This document shows positions 1 through 7,700 of a DNA stretch of 31,863 bases, piece by piece. The translations under genes were made by a program, and so were the position numbers. The notes under the pieces are model-generated. The model did no database searches. It was not told the DNA's origin and saw nothing but the letters and a program-made list of their open reading frames with translations. The stretch spans positions 1-31,863 of the IMG/VR virus record IMGVR_UViG_3300044608_001563; one strand, written 5' to 3'. Each line of letters starts with the position of its first letter. Position 1 is the first letter of the stretch. This DNA is from a virus.

Positions 1-1692
1 TCCAGAGTGGTGCCGGATCCGGCCAAAGGAAATCTCGGCGTACTCCGCCTCCCGCTCCATGCCGCAGAACGAAACCCCTTCGAGCGCGGCCGCGACCCCG
101 GTCGTCCCCGAGCCCATGAACGGGTCGAGAACCAGTCCGCCCGGAGGCGTGACCAGCCGGATGAGCCAGCGCATGACCGCCACGGGCTTCACTGTCGGGT
201 GGCTGTTCTTCCGCCCTTCCCGTACACCGACTACTTCTGGCGTGCAGATACCGTCTTTGTTTCCTTCACACGGCTTGGCCTCGATGCCTCGTCGGGCACT
301 CGCGCCCGCAGCTTTCCCGCACGCTGAACACCGCTCGATTTCACCCCCTGCGATGTTTCCAGACCCCGCTCGTGGGTTCTTACTTCCTTTGCTGTCCACT
401 TTGCGCTGAACAGTCGTCTCCGCGTCAACCTCTCTGAGGTGTTCGAGGCCCTCCTCGCGCTCTTTCCGCCCGGCCTTGGCCGCGTAGTAGGCCGGCAGGT
501 CGTACTCGGGATCGAAGTTGAGCTGAGGGAAGAACCGGGCAGCGCCGCCACTCTGTGCATCGAGGAGAGCAACGGGGCAGTCAGGAGCGCACTCGTAGAC
601 TGGTACCTCCTCGTTCCCGTAGACCGCCGCGTTCGGCTTGCCGTCGCCTTTGGCCGCTCCGACGTCGCCGAAGCCACCTTCCTGCTCTCCGTCAGTCTCG
701 TCCGGTCCTCTGAGGTCGCCTTTGATCGTCTGGGTTCCCACACAGCGACAGTCTGGCGAGTGCGAGAGGATGATGTTCGGCGGCCAGCGCCCGAGCGTGT
801 TCGTGCGCTCGATGCTCTCACGCTGCGCCTGCTGGAAAGCGTCTGCGTCGTTCTCTGAGAATCCAAGGTCTGAACCAACGACCCCTCCTCGGTTTGCCGG
901 GGAAGATTGGGGCGCGTGGACCTCTTCTCCGGCAGCGAGCTTGACCCGGCATCCGTCGATGTTGAGGGCTCCAGTCCCCCACTTCAGCACGTTCGCGGCC
1001 ACGGTTCCTGCGAGGGGCTTCCGCGCGAGCATGATGGGCTCGTGCGCCGGCTTCAGCGCGGTTCCCCAGCCTTCCCATTGAGCCGCTTCAGGGGTCGCAG
1101 GGGCTATCACGGGTACGTCGCAGTCCACCTGCTTGACTCCGACAGCCTTGCCCGGCATCGCCTTCTCGTGGCCCGTCCCGTCCGCTCCCCTGACCCCCCG
1201 CTTGTACCCGACGACCTTCCGCTCCAACCCGAGGCGCCGGTCGACAGCCTTGCCGACATTGAGGCTCTTGGGGAAGCCCGATCCATACATCCAAACAAGG
1301 CTGTCGCGGATCTCGAAGCCAGCATCCTCCGCGGCACAGACGAGCCGGTGGGAGGTGCGCGTTCCGCTGAACGCTACGATGTGGCCCCCTGGCTTGAGGA
1401 CTCGGAGGGCTTCGCGCAGCCACGCCTCATGCCAGACCTGCATTGCTGCGCTCGCCTTGTACTCCGGGGAGGATCTCGAAGCTCGACCAAACACGTTGTC
1501 CCGCCCCGCGTCCGCGGCGTTGACTGCCCGACGAAAGCCATCCGCATCCGACGGCACGTCAAGTTTGTCCCACTCCTTCCCCATGAACTCCAGACCGTAG
1601 GGCGGATCGCACACGATGGAATCGACCGAGTTGGCGGGGAGAGCCTGCATGGAGGCCACGCAGTCGCCAGTGATGATGCGGGCGTAGATCAC
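1..1692 (-). CDS. DNA methyltransferase (beta-class N4-cytosine/N6-adenine type), C-terminus cut by window edge
   Basis: Methylates an amino group on adenine or cytosine in DNA, probably to protect phage DNA from restriction. The frame is open from a GTG at 1692 to the window edge (564 residues seen, no stop). Catalytic motif IV, DPPYG, lies at residues 29-33. A long central part follows, then near residues 520-535 the SAM-binding motif DPFMGSGTT preceded by HPTVKPV. The order IV - target recognition - I is that of the beta class. A CxxC pair near residue 450 (CSACG), with further Cys about 20 residues on, suggests a small zinc ribbon in the recognition region. The GTG overlaps the TGA of the upstream helicase gene as GTGA, so the two are probably translationally coupled. 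The target base and site cannot be read from the sequence. Confidence 0.9.
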   Translation of the reverse strand, partial: MIYARIITGDCVASMQALPANSVDSIVCDPPYGLEFMGKEWDKLDVPSDADGFRRAVNAADAGRDNVFGRASRSSPEYKASAAMQVWHEAWLREALRVLKPGGHIVAFSGTRTSHRLVCAAEDAGFEIRDSLVWMYGSGFPKSLNVGKAVDRRLGLERKVVGYKRGVRGADGTGHEKAMPGKAVGVKQVDCDVPVIAPATPEAAQWEGWGTALKPAHEPIMLARKPLAGTVAANVLKWGTGALNIDGCRVKLAAGEEVHAPQSSPANRGGVVGSDLGFSENDADAFQQAQRESIERTNTLGRWPPNIILSHSPDCRCVGTQTIKGDLRGPDETDGEQEGGFGDVGAAKGDGKPNAAVYGNEEVPVYECAPDCPVALLDAQSGGAARFFPQLNFDPEYDLPAYYAAKAGRKEREEGLEHLREVDAETTVQRKVDSKGSKNPRAGSGNIAGGEIERCSACGKAAGASARRGIEAKPCEGNKDGICTPEVVGVREGRKNSHPTVKPVAVMRWLIRLVTPPGGLVLDPFMGSGTTGVAAALEGVSFCGMEREAEYAEISFGRIRHHSG

Positions 1693-3803
1693 TTCAGCAG
1701 TCCGTTGAGGTTGATGCCAGTGAGGGCTTCGATCTGCGCATTCGTGCGCTCGTCATAGTCGCCGAGGAAGGAAGGGGCGGGGAGGGAGGCGGAGAGGCCA
1801 GTCCCCCCGAGGGCGGGGTCGTCGTCGTGGTCGTGGTCGTCGTCATCGAAGTCCCCGGACATGCCCGTCTGGAGCAGCGGGACCACAGGGCGCTGCATGT
1901 ACCCGGAGAGGGGGTCGGAGAGCGCGTCTCGGCAGAACTCCCGGACGAAGCGGGAGACGCCGCGGTTCTCCAGCTCGCTGCCCCAGTAGGTGAGCGTGAG
2001 CTTCTCCTTCGCGCGGGTGCAGGCCACGTAGAACAGGCGCAGCTCGCCCTCGACGTCCGGCCCCCGCATCTGGTTCCGGTCTGAGTTGGTGGCCTTCCCG
2101 TGCGGGAGGACCTGCTCGGTGCCAGGGGCGTAGACGTGACCGTTCTCGCGGCCCTTGTACTTGTGGATGGTCGAGAGGACCACCTTGGCCGGATCGGACG
2201 GGTCGTCCGTCGTACCACCCCGCGTACACTTCTCCGTGAACTCGATGAACTCGCGGGGCCCCGGGAACTTCTTGGCGATGGAGCAGAGCGCCTTGTAGAT
2301 GCCAGGCGCGTCCTCGTCAGGATCACCCTTGTTCTCGCGGCGCTCCTTGCCCCCGTCCACCAAGAGCGTCTCGACCAGCTCGATGGCTTGCGGCCACGTC
2401 GCCCGACGGAGCTGATCCAAGAGCATCGACAGCTTCCGCGCCTCCGGCGTCGGGCAGGTGTTTCGGAGCGCGTGCCGGATCGACCCCACCTTGCCCAGCT
2501 CCTCGCGGATGCGGCCAGCAGCAGCCTTGCCGAGGAAGCGCTTCGGCCGGTCAAGGACGTGATCCAGGGCGCCCATGGCTGCCGGGCTGTCCGAGCGGGA
2601 CAACGTCAGGTAGCAGAGCACGTCCATGGCCTCGCGGCTGTCGAAGAGCCCGGAGGAGCCCATGACCACCGTCGGGATGTCGCGCAGCGTCAGCTCGGCT
2701 TGGATGTCGAACAGGTGCGCGTTGGTGCGCGTGAGGATGGTGACGTCGCCGGGCTTGGGGGCACCGGGGCCCGAGAGGAGCCGCTTCACGTCCTCAGCGA
2801 TCCAGTTGGCCTCCTCCTCGGCCTTCTGTCCGGCGCGACGGACGCGCAGGGCAGTGCCCTTGCTCGGATGGACCGGCAGCATCGCGTGGTCGAGCGACCA
2901 CGAGTAGTTCTTCACGATGCGGTTGCCGAGGTCCACGATCTCCGGGACCGACCGGAAGTTGTAGGACAGGTGCGAGGTCTTCGCGTGGAGCTGCTTGTCG
3001 GCTTCGAGGAAGATCGCTGGGTACGCGCCGGCCCACTGGAAGATGGCCTGCGCTCCGTCCCCCACGAGGACGATGTTCTTGCCGAGCGCCGAAGCGATCT
3101 CCAACTGAACCTGCGACTGGTCCTGCGCCTCGTCCACGATCACCACGTCTGCCAATGGCGGGCCAGACTTCACGAACGCCGCATAGGCGGCCAGAACGTC
3201 ACCAAAGTCCCAGAACTTGCCCTTGAGCTTCGCCTCGTTGAAAGCCGCGTAGGCGAGAGAAAGGTCGTCGAGCTTCATCGCCGCGACGCGAGGGTCGTTG
3301 GGGTCGGTGATGCCCTTCGCCCGCAGGAGTCCCACCGCGGTCGAGTAGTTCCGCGTGGCCTCGTCCGTGTTGACGAGCTTGAGGGAGGTCTTCTTCGACC
3401 CCGGGATGGAGCCGTACTGGAGGATCGCCTTCCAGAGTACGGCTGCGTGGGGCACGTCGCCCTCGCGCGACTTTCCCGGCAGGTCGATGTTGCGGTTCAT
3501 GGGCCACCGCTTCGGCTCCAGCGTCTGCATCCGCCGGAGAGCGAGCGCGTGGAAGGTGCCGATGTGCGTCCGGTTCAGGAGGTCGAGCGGAGCGTACTTC
3601 TGGATGCGCGCCTTCAGCTCGCCCGCGCCCTTGTTCGTGAAGGTCGTGGCGACCAGCCGCTCGGGAACAACGATCCGATTCGAGAGGAGGTTGGCGACCA
3701 GATGGGCCAGGGTCGTCGTCTTGCCGGCGCCGGCCGCAGCGACAACGCGAAGGTTCCCGTCCGCGGGGGTCCACGCGGCGACTCGGGCCTGCTCGTCGGT
3801 CAG
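1689..3803 (-). CDS. UvrD/Rep/PcrA-like superfamily 1A DNA helicase
   Basis: ATP-driven 3'-5' DNA helicase for replication or repair. All SF1A motifs are present: Walker A AGAGKTT (about residue 24 from the start used here), motif Ia TFTNKGAGE, TFHALAL, Walker B VDEAQD, motif III GDGAQAIFQW, motif IV YNFRS, motif V STIHKYKG and motif VI YVACTRAKE. The C-terminus has a run of Asp/His (DDDDHDHDDD) and a short conserved-looking tail that could bind a partner. The open frame continues upstream to a TTG at 4028, but that codon lies in the -35 box of a promoter, and the first 75 codons or so overlap the helix-turn-helix gene out of frame. The start given is a CTG overlapping that gene's TGA (CTGA). 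This start is an inference; a -1 frameshift fusing the two genes is the alternative. About 704 residues, a normal length for the family. Confidence 0.9.
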   Translation of the reverse strand: MTDEQARVAAWTPADGNLRVVAAAGAGKTTTLAHLVANLLSNRIVVPERLVATTFTNKGAGELKARIQKYAPLDLLNRTHIGTFHALALRRMQTLEPKRWPMNRNIDLPGKSREGDVPHAAVLWKAILQYGSIPGSKKTSLKLVNTDEATRNYSTAVGLLRAKGITDPNDPRVAAMKLDDLSLAYAAFNEAKLKGKFWDFGDVLAAYAAFVKSGPPLADVVIVDEAQDQSQVQLEIASALGKNIVLVGDGAQAIFQWAGAYPAIFLEADKQLHAKTSHLSYNFRSVPEIVDLGNRIVKNYSWSLDHAMLPVHPSKGTALRVRRAGQKAEEEANWIAEDVKRLLSGPGAPKPGDVTILTRTNAHLFDIQAELTLRDIPTVVMGSSGLFDSREAMDVLCYLTLSRSDSPAAMGALDHVLDRPKRFLGKAAAGRIREELGKVGSIRHALRNTCPTPEARKLSMLLDQLRRATWPQAIELVETLLVDGGKERRENKGDPDEDAPGIYKALCSIAKKFPGPREFIEFTEKCTRGGTTDDPSDPAKVVLSTIHKYKGRENGHVYAPGTEQVLPHGKATNSDRNQMRGPDVEGELRLFYVACTRAKEKLTLTYWGSELENRGVSRFVREFCRDALSDPLSGYMQRPVVPLLQTGMSGDFDDDDHDHDDDPALGGTGLSASLPAPSFLGDYDERTNAQIEALTGINLNGLLK

Positions 3804-3991
3804 CTCGCCGCGGCGAGTTCCCGCAGCGCTTCGAGATCGGTCTTGTTCTGCGGCTGGTGCTCGCCCTTCTTCCAGCGGTACACCGTTCGGACCGAGACTC
3901 GCCCGCTCAGAGCAGCGGAGATCGTCTCGGGGGTGTGCCCCTTGCTGAAGAGCTGATGCAACAGCTCGGCCAAGTTCAGTGTCTGGTCCAT
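3800..3991 (-). CDS. Small helix-turn-helix DNA-binding protein
   Basis: A 63-residue protein with one helix-turn-helix. The segment TPETISAALSG followed by VSVRTVYRWKKGE reads as two helices with a recognition helix, in the style of short Xre/homeodomain-like phage regulators. The ATG at 3991 is 8 nt below the -10 of a TTGACA-17-TAGAAG promoter, so its mRNA should be leaderless or nearly so. The stop overlaps the first possible codon of the UvrD-like gene in the -1 frame. It may regulate this operon, or work as a DNA-binding adaptor for the helicase if the two are joined by frameshifting. The function is inferred from the motif and position only. Confidence 0.7.
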   Translation of the reverse strand: MDQTLNLAELLHQLFSKGHTPETISAALSGRVSVRTVYRWKKGEHQPQNKTDLEALRELAAAS

Positions 3992-3999
3992 TCGACATA

Positions 4000-4028
4000 C
4001 TTCTACCCGCCCGGCTGTCGGTTGTCAA
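4000..4028 (-). promoter_or_regulatory. Promoter for helix-turn-helix / UvrD-like / methyltransferase operon
   Basis: On the minus strand TTGACA (4028-4023), a 17-bp spacer and TAGAAG (4005-4000). The ATG of the helix-turn-helix gene starts 8 nt after the -10, so the predicted start of transcription is at or next to the start codon. No Shine-Dalgarno sequence fits in between. Confidence 0.75.
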
Positions 4029-4413
4029 GTACGAGCGACCAACCGTTCGCCCAGCTCTCGTTCTCGTTCGAGGCGACGGCTACCACCGTCTGGGGCTTCT
4101 CGCCCGGCCGCCAGTACAGGACGGGCTTCCGCACGTCCAGCGCGTGCTGGATGATGTCCCGAGTGGCCTTTCCGATGTCGATGTCGGGGACCAGAAACAC
4201 GTCGTACCGCGGCTTCCGCGTGGTGTAGTCCACGCCCTTCGCCACGTCGTACGTCCAGCCGTTCCAGCCTCCACAGCGCGAGAAGTGTCGCTCGTGGTCG
4301 ATCACCCCAGACACTACGATGGCATCGTTCCCAATGAGGGCGGTCGCCATCTCGATGGCCTCCTGCACGGCGAGGGTATCGTCCCCCTTCCGGTGCGCGT
4401 AGAAGACGTTCAC
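4003..4413 (-). CDS. Hypothetical protein, possible nucleoside 2-deoxyribosyltransferase-like Rossmann fold
   Basis: A 136-residue protein. It begins MNVFYAHRKGDD, then an Ala-rich helix, a GVIDHERHF strand, and YDVFLVPDIDIGKATRDI followed by ALDVRKPVLYW. This alternation of hydrophobic strands and helices, with a polar 'YAH' start and an Asp-rich turn after a VFLVPD strand, resembles small nucleoside deoxyribosyltransferase-like (DUF4406-type) proteins, but I cannot place the catalytic residues with confidence. The ATG at 4413 overlaps the TGA of the upstream 110-residue gene. The 3' end reaches into the promoter of the helix-turn-helix gene. If it belongs to that superfamily it would act on a nucleotide or on NAD-like compounds; this is speculative. 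Confidence 0.75.
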   Translation of the reverse strand: MNVFYAHRKGDDTLAVQEAIEMATALIGNDAIVVSGVIDHERHFSRCGGWNGWTYDVAKGVDYTTRKPRYDVFLVPDIDIGKATRDIIQHALDVRKPVLYWRPGEKPQTVVAVASNENESWANGWSLVLDNRQPGG

Positions 4414-4739
4414 GGCAGCATCCGAGAAGCCGCCGCTTCGATCTGGCAGTAGGGAGCGTGAGGTGCCACGTCGAACAGGAGCGTCCGAAGGACGAGCCGC
4501 TGCATCGGACGATCCATCGTCGGGTTCGGGGCGTGTGCCCAGTCGAGAGCTACCGTGAGCCGCTCTTCCCGCTCAAGCAGCTCCGCAGCCCACTCCGTGA
4601 AGTGGGCCTCCTCTTCATCGTAGGCGTGAGACGCTGACTGCTCGTCCTCTTCCTGCTCCCCCGCACGCTTGCGGAGGTCGTCTTCCCACTCTTCGAGCGC
4701 GTCGAGAGCGGCCCGGACTTTCATGTAGACATCAGACAT
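4410..4739 (-). CDS. Hypothetical small acidic helical protein
   Basis: About 109 residues from the ATG at 4739 (MSDVYMKV). The first 70 residues are strongly charged and helical, rich in Glu/Asp/Lys/Arg with heptad-like spacing (ALDALEEWEDDLRKRAGEQEEDE, here split as ALDALEEWEDDL and RKRAGEQEEDE), suggesting a coiled coil. The rest is more hydrophobic and ends in a Cys-Gln-Ile-Glu-Ala segment. The start overlaps the polymerase stop at 4732 and a GGAAGG lies directly before it; the downstream in-frame ATG (MKVRA, 4724) would have better spacing. I do not recognise a family. Its position directly after the polymerase gene suggests a replication accessory role, which is only inference. Confidence 0.7.
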   Translation of the reverse strand: MSDVYMKVRAALDALEEWEDDLRKRAGEQEEDEQSASHAYDEEEAHFTEWAAELLEREERLTVALDWAHAPNPTMDRPMQRLVLRTLLFDVAPHAPYCQIEAAASRMLP

Positions 4740-7700
4740 CCTTCCACGTCCTCCCGATTGCAGCTTCGCCAAAGAACTCGACGCCCGGCAGACCCGGATG
4801 TATCCGGCCCATGCACTTTGTCAATACTGCCGCGACAGATTCAGCCTCGCTCTCTGGGACCTCCAGTACGATGGCGTCGTGGCACTGGTTGATAACCCCC
4901 GTACCGGGGCCCCACTTGAAGAACGGGACCTGCTCAATCAGGTCCAGCATGGCCATGTTCATCAGGCCCGCGGCCCCGCCCTGAATGGGGAAGTTGACGA
5001 TCTCGTTGGGGTTCTCCCCGTCGAGGAAGTCGCGGCGGCGGCCCATGACCGGTTCGAGGAGGAAGCCGTTCTCGCGCCACGTCGCGACCTCGCGCTCCCA
5101 TCCCGCCTCGAATCCCACCGCGTTCTGCACCCAGTTGGTGTGCATGGATCGAACTTCGCGGAGGCTCAGGTTGATGTACGGCAGGTCGGTCGTGCCGTCG
5201 TCCAGCTCGACCTCGGTCTCGGTGAGCACCTTGTGGACGGTCTCCGCGGTCCCCATGTAGAGCGAGTTGTGGACGAACACGCCCGAGTCGGTCGCGAAGT
5301 TGTGATCCTCGTGATCTACCTCGATGTCCCACACTTTGTCTTCGCCGACGTCCTCGACCGAGACGACAACGTGGTTGACTGCCTCCGAGTTCCCTCGCCA
5401 GTACGCAGGGATACCACGAGACTTCCGGTAGTACGACACGTTCTCTGGCGTGCAGCCTGCCAGCTCTGCCACCTCACGGTCGGGAAGAACACCGATCTTG
5501 TCGGAGAAAGCATCGAGCTTGCTCGGCTGACGAGGGCTCCGCGGCGCGCTTGGGATTCCCAGCTCTCCGCGAACCCGGGCAACTACCGCGCGGTCGCATC
5601 CAACGATCTCCGCAACTTCCGTATCGGACAGGACACCCAGCTTCTCCCGCAAGGCGTGAACGTGATCCGTATACCCCACACGTTTCCCTCGGGGAGGGAT
5701 CCCGTTCTTCCTGCGGTACATGCCTACGTTCTCGGGCGTGCAGCCTGCCAGCTCTGCCACCTCACGGTCGGGAAGAACACCGATCTTGTCGGAGAAAGCA
5801 TCGAGCTTGCTCGTATACTGCTGGGGGTTGGCAGCCTTACCGACTTTGATCTTACGAATCGCCTCTTCTCGCCGGGGGCCGTTCCACCGATCTTGCATCT
5901 CCCTTCGGATCGCTTCGTGCCACTTCGCGCTCTTCTTCCGGCCCGCAGCGAGTCGTGCTTGCATGTCTGCTGGAAGGTTGAGTCGAAGAGCCGTCAGCTT
6001 CGACTCTCGATCCTCCTGCCAGTGCAGCTTCGAGTGCTCCGACATCGACGCGACGTACTCCAGGTTCTCAGGCGCGTTGTTGCACCGAAGCCGATCTCGG
6101 TGGTGAACGTGTCCAGGAACCTTAGCCTCCAGCCCAAGGACCTGTCGGTGCTCCCCATTGCGCGTGTTCGTGTTGGTGGCATCGAGCACCCGGTACCCTT
6201 CCGACGACGCCCAGCGACGGAAAGGCATCAACCGGTCATCGGGGCGAAGGTTCCCCGCAGCTCGGAACGTACCATCCCGCAGCATGCAGAGATGATCCGG
6301 CGTGAGGTCGATCTCAGTGAACTTCCGGCGCCCCTTCTGCCGGTCGTCTCGCAGCTTGATGCGAACAAGGCGGCGCACGCCAGTCTGCATCTTCGCAACG
6401 ATCTTGGCCGGCTCATATCTCTGCCGCGTGATGCTCCACGCCCACGTCCAGTCTTGCCCTGGAACGATCTGCTCGATGGGCTTGGAGCCTTCTGGGCCGA
6501 GCGTGACCACCCGCGTCCCCTGCCGCGCGCAGGCGTAGCACACGCGCTTGGCGAGGTCACGGAGGGCCTTGGCTTCCCCGCTCCACTTCGCATCGGCGTC
6601 GGGGAGGAAGAGGTTGCCGTCCCAGCGGCCCTTGGCGAAGCCCTGCGCCCGCTTGAAGCGCTCGCCGAAGACCATGTACGCCGTCATGGCGTGAGGGTCG
6701 GCTCCTCGGCGGAAGGCGTCGAGGTACAGCTCGCAGCCCCAGCGAGCCGCGGCAACTCGAAGGTCGATCTGGTTGGCGTCCGCACCGACGAACAGGCGGC
6801 CGGCTGGCGCCGCGACGATGTCCTTGAGGCTGGACGGGAAGTTCATCGCGTTGATCGGCTTGGAGCTGGACAGGCGGCCCGTCACGGCGACGTGCGCGTT
6901 CCAGCCGGGGTACATCCGGCCGGTCACGGACGAGACGATCCCGAACTTCTTGTCGCCCCGAGCGAGGCGCGACTCACGGTCGGCCTGCTCCTCTTCGTCG
7001 TCGAATCCCTCTTCCGCGAGCTGCTCCTGGTAGCGGAGCTTCACGACGTAGGTCCCGAGCTTCTTCTGGACAGCGCGGTAGCGCCGAAGCTGGAGGATGA
7101 AGTCCTTGTGGTGCGGGTCGAGCTTGGGGATCGTCAGGAAGCTGCGCAGGACCGTGTCCGACGTGGACGGGTCTCCCGTCTCGGTCGTCCGCTCCTCGAT
7201 GTCCAGCGGTGACTCCAGCTTCCAGCGCTCGAAGAGCAGATCCCGAAGCTGGGTGACGCTTCCCGGGTTCAGGTTCGGCAGGCCGGACAGCTCACGCAGG
7301 TTCGCGAGGTACGTGAACATGCCGATGTACTTCTTCTCCTTGCCGTCCTTCTTCTTCTCCGTGCCGCCGATGGTCAGCATGCGTTCCCACCAGAGCCGGC
7401 GCTTCTGGTCCACGGGCATGCCGTTCTCCTTCATGCCGGCGCAGACCTGCGCCATCTGGTGGTCGGGCTTGACCAGATGGGCCTGCCCCCGAACCTGCAC
7501 GGCCGCCCACAGAGGGTCGAGCACGCGCGCGGTCAGCGCGACGTCGCGGCCGCCGTAGAGCCACAGCTCCTCGTCGGTTTCCGAGCCATATGCGCGCTTC
7601 TTGCCCGCACGATCGACCTTCCACTGCGGCGCGTCGGTGTAGTAGGTTGCGACGAAGCCGAGGTTGTGCGGCAGCTCCGACTCCTTGAGTCGGTGCAGGA

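Larger units (their letters stand above)
5266..6531 (-). mobile_element. Intein with HNH-type homing endonuclease and helix-turn-helix repeats, inserted in polymerase motif B
   Basis: A 422-residue in-frame insertion. It begins with Cys (CARQGTRV) directly after RDLAKRVCYA and ends in VFVHN followed by Ser of the C-extein. The splicing blocks are present: block A at the start, block B (IDLTPDHLCML with TxxH-like TPDH), and the C-terminal VWDIEVDHEDHNF and VFVHN. An HNH-like core sits in the middle (GHVHHRDRLRCNNAPENLEYV, here GHVHHRDRLRCNN then APENLEYV). Three helix-turn-helix-like repeats follow; two carry the same text (LPDREVAELAGCTPENV) and a third is diverged (LSDTEVAEIVGCDRAVV). Known inteins combine splicing with homing at conserved polymerase sites; homing activity here is inferred. 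All the splice-junction residues I can check are intact. Confidence 0.9.

Noticed and set aside
2100-3956. 618-residue plus-strand open frame opposite the UvrD-like gene, and other long plus-strand frames (for example 4798-7212, 13576-16464, 18647-20299)
   Set aside because: Arg/Val/Leu/Asp-rich mirror frames of well-supported minus-strand genes in GC-rich DNA, with no recognisable domains.
3804-4028. N-terminal extension of the UvrD-like protein
   Set aside because: It begins inside the promoter and overlaps the helix-turn-helix gene out of frame; composition is not protein-like.
4818-4830. TGTCAA inside the polymerase gene as another promoter of the common set
   Set aside because: No matching -10 and no start codon at the right distance; it is coding sequence.
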